Below, in pieces: positions 1 through 9,845 of a stretch of DNA of 64,000 bases; within the stretch, counting starts at the first letter, position 1; every line of letters begins with the position of its first letter. The notes below the pieces were generated by a model. It was given only the letters and a program-made list of their open reading frames with translations, made no database searches and was not told where the DNA came from. The DNA comes from Mesostigma viride. Taxonomy: Eukaryota; Streptophyta; Mesostigmatophyceae; Mesostigmatales; Mesostigmataceae. The stretch lies in contig RPFO01000338.1 in NCBI GenBank assembly GCA_009746045.1, forward strand, positions 62,001-126,000, written 5' to 3'. Both the position numbers and the translations under genes were made by a program.

Positions 1-1038
1 CCGGTCCCTCCTCCTTCGGCCTCGCGGTCTTTGGCCGCGGTTGTTCGGTCCACCGGTCAGGATCCTCGCGCCACCCGCGCTGCCGATTCCCTCAGGGAGT
101 TGTCCCAGGGTGATCGGGACAGGGCTCCTTCTGTGGTGCACGCGACGCCGGAGTCGCGTGACACGCCCATTCCGGGGTATGGTATGTCCGCACTCGCCTG
201 CCGACAGTGTGACCTGCCGCGCGCCTCTGCTGAGCTTGCCATCTCTCCCATGTCCTATGGGTTCTCCCAGGTGTGTCGGGCGCCCCGGGATCGTGGCCTA
301 CCCATTGAGACTGATCGGCCTCCGTTCGACATGGTTATTTTAGCTGATCCGGTGTTCGAGGGTGAGATCCTGGTCCGGCGCGTCCTGTATCGCTGGGCGA
401 GGCGCCACAACGACTTGGACACCTACGGTGGGTTTCAGTGGGCTTACCCTCCCCCTCTGGGCATTATGGCTTCGGATGCCCTTACAGTAGAGTTTCCTGC
501 GGTGCCGGGTGCGGCGTACACTACGGTCCTCCAGCCCATCCTTGAGTGGGATGCCCGCCGCCCGGTGCCTATCCCGGGCCAGGGTCTAGACTCCCGCGGT
601 CACCCTCCTCCTCGTGCCAGCGACTACCTAGAGACATTCGGGTCGCGACAGTGTGTTCGTCGGTGGCGCTCCCGCGAGATTCGGCACATCCGGTTGTGGC
701 CGTCCAACGTGGAGCCCCTGGTGGACCTGTTCTTCCCGACGGGTCTGCGCCCTCGGATTCGGTATCATTGCCTCCTCCTGCGGGCCCTTTGCCTGATCGC
801 GGTAGAGCCTTTCCTTCGCCTCTTTGCCTGTGGCTTTCTGGACTGGGCCCGTGGCCAGGTCGTCCTCACGCAGCATAGGTATTACTGGGCCTTCCTGGGC
901 CTCTTTCCTGACGGCGTGTGGGCCGATGTTTTCCTCACTGTAGATAGGCATGACAATGTTGAGGATGTGGCTCACTACCAGGCCTACCTGGAGGTCCTGC
1001 TGGCCTCTCGTGGCACTTACCAGACGGATGGCCACTAG
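1..1038 (+). CDS. Unrecognised ORF, open at left edge
   Basis: The frame is open from the first base to a TAG at 1036-1038, giving at least 345 residues, so the start lies outside the window. The sequence is GC-rich with sensible codon use. I recognise no protease, integrase, RT or RNase H motif. The C-terminal half is rich in Leu, Phe, Trp and Arg (for example RYYWAFLGLFPDGVWADVFL) and could be a compact helical domain. A purine tract and a probable LTR start lie about 375 bases downstream (1414), so it may be the last ORF of an LTR element rather than a cellular gene. The other frames in this stretch look like shadows. Function unknown. Confidence 0.4.
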   Translation, partial: PVPPPSASRSLAAVVRSTGQDPRATRAADSLRELSQGDRDRAPSVVHATPESRDTPIPGYGMSALACRQCDLPRASAELAISPMSYGFSQVCRAPRDRGLPIETDRPPFDMVILADPVFEGEILVRRVLYRWARRHNDLDTYGGFQWAYPPPLGIMASDALTVEFPAVPGAAYTTVLQPILEWDARRPVPIPGQGLDSRGHPPPRASDYLETFGSRQCVRRWRSREIRHIRLWPSNVEPLVDLFFPTGLRPRIRYHCLLLRALCLIAVEPFLRLFACGFLDWARGQVVLTQHRYYWAFLGLFPDGVWADVFLTVDRHDNVEDVAHYQAYLEVLLASRGTYQTDGH

Positions 1039-1413
1039 ATAGAGGGCCTTAGGCCCGACCTGAGGGTGTTGTCCCTCCGGTATGTAGAGTCGCCCTCATA
1101 TTCTGGCCAGTTGGTTGGCTGTTCTTGGTCCTTAGCGCTGATGTGTTTACTCTGTGTGTCCTGCCCAGTGCCGTCCCCCCCGGCCAGGACTCCGTTCCAG
1201 GCAGTTAGGGGAACCTACCACCAGGCTTGGTGCTGGCTAACCCTACACCACCCGGCGTGGTGGTGGAGACCGTGTGAACTATTGGTGCTTTGTATCTGGG
1301 ATGGTCTATCGATTGTGTTGGTGTGTGCTGGGTGCGTTAGGATTATTTTCCTACCCCTTGGTTCCCTCCTCTCTGCGTAGGGAGAGGGCTCCCTACCTTT
1401 TGTGGGGGGGAGG
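1039..1413 (+). other. Downstream untranslated stretch ending in a purine tract
   Basis: No convincing ORF. It ends in a G-rich tract (about 1399-1413, tgtgggggggagg) directly before a TGTTACG start, as in the polypurine tract upstream of a 3' LTR. Confidence 0.35.
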
Positions 1414-1855
1414 TGTTACGTCGCGTAACAATTCGTTGTAGTTACGGACGTAAATTAGGTCCTTGGCCTCGGTTGTTCCTAGGTTACGTGCAGTTCTAGT
1501 TTGGACATGATTGTCCCCGTAACAGTACTGTGGTATATTGGGTGCCTTTGGGCGCCGCGCCGCGTACTATATTAGTGGTCCTTATCCTTTTGTAGAATGT
1601 AGTGGACCGGCGTGCATCTGTGCACCTGCCTGTGTTTCTGTGGTTCTGCAGGCGAGGGCCAGGTCGGCCCGAGCCTGTTGGACCGTTGGTGACCATTTAT
1701 GCACGTTCCACTCCTTGTGTGGTTACTCGGCGTGTGTTAAGTGAATTGACACATTTAGGCTTGGGTCACGGCAGTGTAGTTGTGTTTCCTTCCTCTATTC
1801 CTGGAGTAAACGGGTTTTGGTAAATGGTTGTATGGCGTATTATAGCAACACTTAC
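1414..1855 (+). mobile_element. Putative 3' LTR, right boundary uncertain
   Basis: It begins TGTTACGTCGCGTAACA, itself an inverted repeat, straight after the G-rich tract. It has the TG start typical of LTRs. Possible CA ends are near 1850 or 1863. No partner LTR or target duplication is in the window, so the call rests on context only. The stretch from there to about 1990 holds nothing I recognise. Confidence 0.35.
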
Positions 1856-1989
1856 GTTAATGCATTGAGATCAGCTCCGTCACGTTCGTCTTTCGCCAGA
1901 GGGTTAAGTAGAGGAGGCCTGACCAGTTTAGGTAGTATCAGGCCCATTAGAGGTAGAGGTGGAGGTAGATATCCGCGGCGTAACACCAA

Positions 1990-2453
1990 GTGAGGGATTT
2001 GATCATGCCTAGACTGACCTTAATAAGTTTAGGTCCAAAACCAAGCCCGTGTAGTATAGCCTCGAGGTATTTCCAGCATATGCGGTCGAATGCTTTTTCA
2101 AAATCCCAAAATAAAATAAGACCTATAATATTGTTGCGCCATGCGTCATCAACAATGTCCATGATCATGGTGATGCTGTCGCTGATGTGTAGGTTGGACC
2201 TGAATCCAACTTGTTCCGGGCCGATCAGATATTATCTAGTACACTATAGAAACGGCGTTGCAAGAGTTTGCTGGCTAGTTTGTAAGGGACTGTGAGCATG
2301 CGAATGGGTCTATAATTTTTCCAACTTGTTTTATCCCCTTTTTTGTGTAAGAGGATGAGGATTGTTTCCGACCACTGGCCCACTACAGTTTCGGTGTTCC
2401 AGATTTCCAGGATGCATTGGTATAGATCCCTGCCTATGAGGGGCCAGAACGTT
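1990..2453 (-). pseudogene. LINE-A reverse transcriptase fragment
   Basis: Read on the minus strand, this continues the LINE-A coding region broken at 2454 by the piggyBac insertion. It shows the RT start motif NYRPIRMLT, then a stop near 2230, then the catalytic strand FWDFEKAFDRICWKYLE (about 2100), matching the F-x-D-x-x-K-A-F-D motif of APE-type non-LTR elements. Homology ends near 1990, before the YxDD box, so the 3' half of RT is missing. With one TTAA removed, the frame runs through from the piece at 5313 (EFFKTFWPLIGRDLYQ), which shows the two fragments were once contiguous. Not functional. Confidence 0.8.
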
Positions 2454-2789
2454 TTAACCCCTCAACCGTCTTTGACTCGTGACTAAAATGAGTCACGAGT
2501 TGCACAGTATGCCACAGGTGCCCCCATTCAGCCTAATTATTTTTTCTAGACCATACTAGGAACCAAGCATAACCATATTAGGGCCCACCTGGGGGTATAG
2601 TGGGTGGTCCCAGTGCTAGCCCCCCCTGCTCTATAAATAGCCCCCCTCTCAGGGGGGTACGGTGAGTGTGCGCGGTGACACCCTTATAATGGATGATGGA
2701 CCCCCTTCCTCAATGAGTTGACCCTGGGGTTGGTTTTGTAGTAGATAGATTTTTTAGTTAGGATGGGATACAAACACTAAAAATTGTAA

Positions 2790-3720
2790 CTCCCCCAGGG
2801 ACCCATCAGCTGGTGCTAAAAATAACTGGTGACTATTTTGAGTCGCGAGTTTTTTGGGGGCTAAAATAGGCATCCTAGTGCAGTTTTGAACATGGAAACG
2901 ATAGGTAAGCATAGAGTATGGGCAAACATGCATGCTAACACTTATTCCAACCTGTGTGCCACCAATACCTGCCATAACCACTGCAGGTCCCTGCCGGATA
3001 TGATTGGAGACGACTACGCGCGGGCCGCGAGTACGGGGTTCACAACCTTATCATGCATGATGGAGCATGTATACCTTGGATTTCACCCTAGTATTTCAGC
3101 GGGGACTGCAACTGTACCCAAGCACTACATCCAAACACTTACATGTCTTGTTTCACCCAGGGACCCACAAGATAATGCTAAAAATAGCTGGTGACTATTT
3201 TGAGTCACCAGTTTGGGGGGGGCTAGAATAGACATCCTAGTGCAGTTTTGAACATGGAAATGATAGGTAAGCATGAAACATGCATGATTATGTTTATTCC
3301 AGCCTATGTGGCACAAATATATGCCACAATAAGCGTAAATGCTTGCAGACCCGCTGATACTGTGGTACTTATTTTTACATGCATGATGGACCTTGCACAC
3401 AAAGTCAAAACATCCCAGCACTCCTAGATAAATTAGTGACCAAGGGACCATGCATGCAGTAACACTGAAAATTGCCAACTAGAAATAATAGGTGGCACTG
3501 TGACCATCACGGAGCAGATTTTCAAACTGCACAAGTTATGCATAAACATGAAAGCTAATAAGACATGACCATGAAACAATAACCCATGCAGGCTAACAAC
3601 ATGAAACCAAATAACACATGCACAGGTGGGACCATGAAACAATAACCCAGGCTAACAACATGAAACCAAATAACACATGCACAGGTGGGTCCATGAAACA
3701 ATAACACACACTTCAAACCA
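2790..3720. repeat. Direct repeats in the piggyBac 3' half
   Basis: A block of about 120 bases (ctggtgactattttgagtc through gataggtaagcat) at about 2825-2910 recurs at about 3188-3275, roughly 365 bases on. A second unit (catgaaaccaaataacacatg and flanks) occurs two to three times between 3545 and 3710. No coding potential seen; this is the noncoding tail after the transposase remnant. Confidence 0.7.
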
Positions 3721-3807
3721 TGCCGGCCCATGGTGATACACGGCGCGCATGAGCGCGGGCAGGAAAGGCCAAATGCCATGCCACGTAGGCAACAAATGCT
3801 AGCATTC

Positions 3808-4997
3808 TTAGTCAGCCTCCGTAGGACTATATCCCAGGCGGACATGCTCCGCCCTGAGATGGCGGCGCCGCGCCACCCCCTTGAGCTTCCGGGTGGTGGC
3901 TGCTGCCCCCCTCGTGGTAGTGGCGCCCTTGAAATTCTTGGCGCATTCGCCACGCTGGGAGAGGCGCTGCCATACCCGCTGCTTCGTCACGTTGAAGTCC
4001 AGCCCCTCCACCTGCCCGGAGTGGAAGAGGCCGAAGCAGTTCCGCTCGCTGTTGCTGCAGAACGCCATGTCACAGTGCTCGCACATGACCGAGGTCTTGT
4101 GCTTCCTGCCTTGCGCCCAGCACAGTTGGCACAGCACCTGCTCCACCCAGAAATTTGCCCATCTCATGCATTGTTAAGGGGTGCCACTCACGCTCACCTG
4201 GCTTGCCCGCCCCCTTGAGCTCAGCATAGTCGTTGGTCTCCTTGACAATCTTGGCCACGACATCACGTTGGGACCAGAAAAGGGAGAACAGCCCGAGGGG
4301 CCCAAACTTGAGCTGGGCAGGGGAAAGGTTTTGATAGCAGGCGGTACCCGTCATCGGCGACAGCACCGGAGTATCGGGAAAAGGAAACACACCTGGCATC
4401 GAGCTCAGCCTCACCGCTCGGCACCGGACCCTCCGCACCCTTCTGGTAAACAAAGTCGTCATCGGAAGCGTCCGAGACAACGCTCTCGCTGGCCGCCGCC
4501 TTGGTCTGACGGCGCCTTTTCGGGGCGTGGCTGATGGCTGGATTCTTCTTCGGGTTGCCGACAGCGCGCTTCCCCGGCTCGCGTCGCTTGACCGGTGTGG
4601 GCAGCTCGATATCCTCGGATTTGTCGTCGTCGTCCTCGCCGGCGTCAGAATCGCTATCCTGGCCCTGCTCGCTATCATCGTCACTGCTACCTGCCGTTGG
4701 GACCTTCCTGGCTGCGCATTCTTTCACTAGAGCTTCGTACTCATCTGATCTGCACGAATATATGAAAATCTGCTCACGGGTGAATGGGTACGTGAGCTTG
4801 TCGTCCGGGAAATAGCACCGTGCACCATCTCCGGACCTGTTCACTGTCACTACCTTGCCCGGCAAACGTACCTCGCTGTGTTTTTCCCCATACTGCTCTA
4901 TCGCCCAGTCTAGTCCGAATTTTTCCACAGGCACTGCCATGAAAATGCCCTTCTTTACCTTGAAAGTCCGTATATCTGCCTGCATTTCGTCCGCCAT
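3808..4997 (-). pseudogene. piggyBac transposase remnant, DDE core deleted
   Basis: From the ATG at 4997 an acidic, charged N-terminal region runs to about 4330, with SDDDSEQGQDSDSDAGEDDD-type stretches and a basic KRRRQTK segment. After a frame change comes the start of the DDE_Tnp_1_7 domain: VAKIVKETNDYAELK, then EWHPLTMHEMGKFLG near 4150-4200. The catalytic aspartates are absent. The sequence then jumps straight to the C-terminal Cys-rich zinc domain (C-x2-C-x12-C-x2-C-x4-C-x6-C plus a following His, about 4020-4135), which in piggyBac binds the termini. The junction lies at about 4145-4165. It retains both DNA-contacting ends but no catalytic core, and at least two frame changes are needed to read it. 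Confidence 0.8.
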
Positions 4998-5312
4998 GTC
5001 TACGTCCGCGCTCCCCCCTTTTTGCGCATCCTTCGTTTTCGTACGTTTTTGTCAATTTTTTTTACCGCCCAAACCTGCACGCACCAGGGTACCCTGTTGA
5101 CTTTGACCAGGGTTTCCACCCTGATACGGTGGTCAAATACGGTCAGACAAGTGTCCTACGGATAGAGTGAATCTAGATCTTTTCGGTGGTCTAGTTGGTT
5201 CCCGCCAAAACCTTCCCGCCAAATCCCTACAGGGCGCACAAACTCATGCCGAATGTGAGGCATGAGAAAAACTCGCAGTCGAAAATCGGCACGAGGACGG
5301 TTTAGGGGTTAA

Positions 5313-6528
5313 AAAACTCTACTGGAAGGCCATCTGCACCAGGTGCGCTACCGGTTTTCATGAGATGTTGAAGTGCTAGAGATGTTTCTTCCATAGTGGG
5401 GCTGGCGTCTAGTAGAGCTTGTTGTGACGGAGAGAGGCGGTGGGGAATAGCATCGAGGATTAAATTTGTGTGGCTGTATTTGCAGAGGGGTCGGGTTCTG
5501 TCCGGAACAGGGTGGAGAAAAAAGCATGTCCAGATTGTAGGATGTCTTGAGGGGTGGTATGGGTGCCAGTCTCGTCTGTAATTTCAGTGATGGTGGTTTG
5601 TGAGCGCGGGGGTGGGATAAATGCAAAGAATTCCTTATTCATTCGTTCACCTTTGACATGCCACCATGTATTTTCCACATCTAGGGCTTCTGCGTGGCGT
5701 TCAAGGCGTAGCTTATCCATCTCAGTCTGGCACAATTGTAGTCGTGTTAACTCGTGCGGGGCTAGGCGGGGTTTGGATTGCAACATAGTGATAACTCGTT
5801 TGTAGTAATTGTAGTCTTTGCCTTTTATGCGGCGTTGTTCTAGATCGTATGCCTTAGAGGAGTCAAGGATGTGCGAGAGGCATGCTTGCATCCAGAGCGT
5901 AGTGCTTGGGTAGTCTACTTGCTTAGTTTTCCAGTCCCGCCATTGTTCTCGGACTAGGGTGCGAAAGGCGGGGTCAGCCAGCAGCTTTTTATTGAGGCGA
6001 GGGACGCCTGGTCCTCTGGGGGGGCTGGAGTGATACACCATGGTGAGAAGGCAGGGGTAGTGATCAGAAAAAACTGTGGAGCATATGACCTCTGCATGAC
6101 AAATGAGGGATGCCCAAAAGGGTGACATAAATATGTAGTCTAGACGGCTAGTGATGCGGGTGCCCTGACGAGTGGACTCGCGAGTATGCAGATGGTCGCG
6201 AGGTTTGATAACATCCTGTAGTGAGAGGCGTGTGAGGTGGTTGGCTAACGAGGTCGCCTCTCAAGCCCAAGGCCATGGTCTAGGTCAACATTAAAGTCAC
6301 CCATTAGTATGACCTCATGAGATTGGTCCAGGAGGGGGGCAACCATAGCAAACAAATCATCAAAAAATTTTATACGGTCAGAGTGTTCGTTGGGGGCATA
6401 TACCGATATAATATAGCCAGTCTTACCGCCCCAGGAGATGCATTGCCGGGTCCAGCGACCCTGCCATGTGTTGGGAGCAGTATCTATGTGTTGGGCCCAT
6501 GGGTTGGCCCAGTCAGTCCCCCTAGTAG
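5313..6528 (-). pseudogene. LINE-A endonuclease and linker region
   Basis: On the minus strand, 6583-6245 contains an APE-type endonuclease: ISVYAPNEHSDRIKFFDDL followed by the active-site motif LMGDFNVDLDHG. After a frame change, 6128-5460 continues with SPFWASLICHAEVICSTVFSDHYP (the S-D-H motif that ends the domain) and a helical linker leading to GLPVEFF, where piggyBac inserted. The family encodes a target-nicking endonuclease joined to RT. The 5' end is truncated near 6528, abutting a (CAA)n tract that belongs to another repeat. ORF1 is not seen. Confidence 0.8.
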
Positions 6529-6915
6529 TAGTAGAGTTGTTGTTGTTGTTGTAGTTGTTGTTGTTGTGTCCCACGCCGCCCAAGGGCAGCAGAGTCCCCC
6601 TTAGTTAGACTCTGCCGATACTAAATATATATCCGGCCCTCGGCCACTACAGATTCTCTGCTGCCCCTGTGCGGCGTGGGACAAAACAACAACAACAACA
6701 ACAACAACAACAGTGTTCAGTACATATGTATGTGCGGCGTGGGCACCACCACCACCAACAACCAACAATGTAGAGTAATCGGGGATCTGGATGATCTGGA
6801 TCTAGCTTCCGAGACAAGGACTGAACAGTCTGAACGCTGAAGACTCTCAATTGCAATTTTCCGTGCCCATGTGTGGCGTGGGACACAACAACAACAACAA
6901 TAATCAAAATTGCAG
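6529..6915. repeat. Cluster of (CAA)n-tailed short repeats
   Basis: Four copies of a short motif, GGCGTGGGAC followed by ACAACAACAA, occur here: one on the minus strand (about 6530-6585, seen as ttgttgttg...cccacgccgcc) and three on the plus strand (about 6672-6712, 6732-6770 with CCA-type units, 6876-6905). Each looks like the 3' end of a retroposon with a (CAA)n tail. The bodies between them are only 60-150 bases long. No ORF is convincing. Confidence 0.55.
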
Positions 6916-7184
6916 TAGATGTGCTCCACCAGACGAAGCTCAGGTGCCTTGTGCCGTACAGCTGGTACGCGACGCGCGACGCCAATCCTCCTAGCGAATA
7001 CCGGGCAAGAATGGGCACGAGCGGTGCGAAATCTGTGATGATCAGAAGAATCCAAGTTGCCTTGCAGCACGGCCCAGAGGCCAGGGACGTGAACAGATGG
7101 CGACGATGGTACCGCGGAGGTTTGCAATAAACGAGACCTGCCAGCGGGGAAGTAGTGCTGGGGACCCGAGCCATTCTCGAAGCC
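6916..7184 (+). promoter_or_regulatory. Upstream region of the glycoprotein gene
   Basis: No ORF. There is no clear TATA box. The start codon context is strong (agccATGGcc). Nothing more specific can be supported. Confidence 0.25.
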
Positions 7185-8910
7185 ATGGCCACGGCATGGC
7201 GTGCGGTGGCCTTCGCCGTGGTGCTGCTGTGCGGGGTTGTTGGGGTAAGCGCTCAAGCCTGCCCGGATCGGACAACCTGTCAGCAATGGGAGCAGGAGCT
7301 TTTCGATGCTGTCCTCGCGGTTATCTCGGATGACGCGCTCTTTGCTTGTGGAACGGCGTTTGACCAATTTACCCGCTGCCCCAAGGACACTGGGACGCTG
7401 GCCAATAAATGCGCCTGCTACACAGAACAGCTATCCATTTTCAACTCATTAACGCTCGCGGGTGGCACGAAAGGAACTTACGACGACCAACTGGCGAGAC
7501 TTTCGGGTTGCCCCGCGACTTATCTGGCGGGCTGCTCACCGGATTCTGCTCAATACATTCAAGGCTACGCGCAGTGCAATTTGACGGCCGCATGGGATTC
7601 AATTGTGCAGCGCATTACTGCCAACCCTCTTACAAATTGCACCTGCGGTAACCGATGCCTGCCTCCGCCCCCGCCTCAGCTCGCAGCGCCCCCGCCCCCG
7701 CCAGTCTGCCCGAACCAGACTACCTGCCAGGCATGGGAGACCAAGCTTGCCGATGATGTCCTCGGGGCGATTTCGGACGACGGCTTCACGGCTTGTGGAC
7801 GGGCCTTCGACCAAATTACCCGCTGCCCCAAGGACACCGGATCGCTGGCCAACAAATGCGCCTGCTACCGAGAGCAGATTATCATGTTCAACACGCTTTC
7901 GGATAACGGCAAAGGCACGTATGACGACCAGCTGGTTCAACTGGCGGGTTGCAACACAACTTTCCTGGCGGGCTGTTCCCTGGATTCTCCTCAATACCTC
8001 CAGGGCTACGCGCAGTGCAACTTGACGGCTGAATGGAATGTCGTTGTGCAGCGCATTACTCCCCCCGCTTCGCCAACTTGCTCATGCTCTGGCAAATGCA
8101 TTTCCTCGCCACCAGTGTCGCCCCCACCGTCGCTCCCACCACCTCCTTCGCCACCACCACCACCCCATCCAAGCCCCCCTCCATCCCCTCCTCCATCCCC
8201 TCCTCCTTCGCCACCTCCATCGCCGCCTCCTTCCCCCCCTCCACCATCCCCTTCCCCCCCACCATCCCCCCCTCCGTCCCCCCCTCCACCATCGCCTCCC
8301 CCACCACCTTCACCCCCACCACCTCCATCTCCCCCTTCCCCACGGCCCCCTCCCCCTTCACCTCCCCCTCCGCCCTCACGAAGCCCCCCTCCCCCATCTC
8401 CCCCGCCTCCTCCCCCCTCCCCAACCACCTCCCCTTCCCCACCGTCCCCACCCCCATCCCCATCTCCACCATCACCGTCACCTCCGCCCCTGTCACCTTC
8501 ACCCCCACCCCACCTTCTCCACGCCCCCCTCCTCCCTCCCCCCACCTCCCTCCCCTTTCCCCCTCCTCCGTCTCCCTCCCCTCCCCATCCCCATCCCCCC
8601 CCCACCCCCTCGCCACGGCCCCCTCCCCCCCCCCCTCCTCCATCCCCCTCACCCCCCATCCCCCTCTCCCCCCACCCCCCTCGCCACGGCCGCCTCCCCC
8701 CCCCCCTCCTCCATCCCCCTCCCCCCACCATCCCCCTCCCCCCTCCTCCATCCCCTCCCCCACCATCCCCCTCCCCCACCCCCATCACCATCTCCCCCCC
8801 CTCGCTCCCCGCTGGCTCCAAACCCTCCCCCCAGCGCAGGCATTGCCAACGCAGCCATGGCATTTGGCCTGACCGTGGCGGCCATGGTCTCCCTGCTGCT
8901 AGTCCTGTAA
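7185..8910 (+). CDS. Secreted Pro-rich cell-wall glycoprotein with two Cys-rich modules
   Basis: From the ATG at 7185 a 23-residue signal peptide ends at GVVGVSA|QAC. Residues about 24-157 and 172-305 are tandem copies of one module with 12 cysteines each and shared motifs (CPxxTTC, FDQxTRCPKDTG, LANKCACY, GTYDDQL, YxQGYAQCNLTA). N-x-T/S sites suggest N-glycosylation. A rod of about 230 residues of SPPP/PPSP repeats follows, the substrate for prolyl hydroxylation and O-glycosylation in algal wall proteins. The frame open from the ATG ends at 8918 in an unremarkable basic tail. A frame shifted by one base ends at 8910 with MAFGLTVAAMVSLLLVL after a small-residue site, a textbook GPI-anchor signal. 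I therefore place the true end at 8910 and suspect a one-base length error or indel in the C-rich tract, or a short intron. I do not recognise the Cys module; the layout resembles pherophorins, but pherophorin signature motifs are not evident. Confidence 0.75.
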
Positions 8911-9560
8911 GACCCTGACTTAGCCTTTGGGGATCTTTGGCGCCGGCCCGTGTCCCTGCGCGTCACTGGCAGCGTGGTCATTGAGTCGGGCCATGTTTCC
9001 TTCTCCGGGACCGACCTGTGCATCGCAGCGAGGAGAGCGCGAGAAAGTCCATGTTTTCTTATTTATGCGAGCCTCTATATTTGTTGGGCAGCACCGGTTT
9101 TCCCTGGGAACTGGAAGATGTTAATTCTGGGTGCGGGAGGTGCACCCAAGAAGAAAAGAGCTTATCAAAAGTTTAAAAGTAGGGCCTATGAATGAGCCAA
9201 TAAGGTTCAAATCAATGGGACTCGGTGTATACTTTAGTGACTGAGTCATTCATTGCTTTCAATGGTCATGCATGCTGGAAGCAGTTGGATCCTAGAAAGG
9301 TCTTAGAACCTGCTAATTATCGGCCTCATCATGCCTTGTGCCGGTGACCGGTGAGCTCCAGAACGCTGCATGGCAAGCAGCCCATGGTTCGGGCTGTTAT
9401 GGCGGCCCTGCAATGCATGACCAGTTTACGCGCTTAGCTTGCCCTTCTGGTGGCATGGTTAGATGCTAATTATGCTTGTTCATGTATCGATATACATTAA
9501 GGGAGACAATCATTCTTTTTCATTAGTGCATGTGACAAACTATTTTACGGTTCATTTGTT
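8911..9560. other. 3' flank of the glycoprotein gene
   Basis: TGTAA at the stop codon matches the green-algal polyadenylation word but overlaps the CDS end. The rest holds no convincing ORF or repeat. Confidence 0.3.
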
Positions 9561-9845
9561 GGTATGTTCATGCCATTAATTAATTAGGAACATAACTCCG
9601 TTGGGAGTAAATGTAGCACATATCCCAGAGAGGGGCATATGGCTTTTAATACATTCTAAGCTACTTCATGCAAGGGTGGGAATTTAAACGACACTTGCTC
9701 GAGGTGCACCAGGGAACCTGCACCCTCATGATCTATCAAGCTCAACCCAGCTAAGGGGAGCCTGTCATTAAATTAAATTAAATTAAATTATAACATGCCT
9801 CCGTTGGGGGGTCATGTAGCACATATTCCTTGATTAATTAATTAA
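9561..9845 (-). repeat. Two stacked retroposon 3' ends with tetranucleotide tails
   Basis: Read on the minus strand, two copies end in a stem-loop (CC-rich arm, CAAC or AACGG loop, GG-rich arm) followed by AT-rich tails: (TAAT)n at about 9574-9590 and (ATTTA)n at about 9768-9790. The right unit contains CATATGCCCCTCTC and GAATGTATTAAAA, also found at 28,150-28,250 (plus) and 52,670-52,770 (minus). It is either a SINE or the 3' end of a LINE; no internal promoter boxes are evident. Confidence 0.6.

Larger units (their letters stand above)
2458..5308 (-). mobile_element. piggyBac transposon derivative
   Basis: The 2,851-bp unit is flanked by TTAA on both sides (2454-2457 and 5309-5312), the signature target duplication of piggyBac. 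The termini are imperfect inverted repeats: the left end begins CCCCTCAACCGTC and the right end reads, inverted, CCCCTAAACCGTC. The minus strand carries remnants of a piggyBac transposase whose middle is deleted, so it should not move by itself. It lies inside LINE-A, whose reading frame is restored when the unit and one TTAA are removed. Confidence 0.85.

Noticed and set aside
8006..8863. Gly-rich minus-strand ORF opposite the proline-rich region
   Set aside because: A mirror image of the CCN-rich coding strand. The plus strand has the signal peptide, Cys modules and GPI-like tail.
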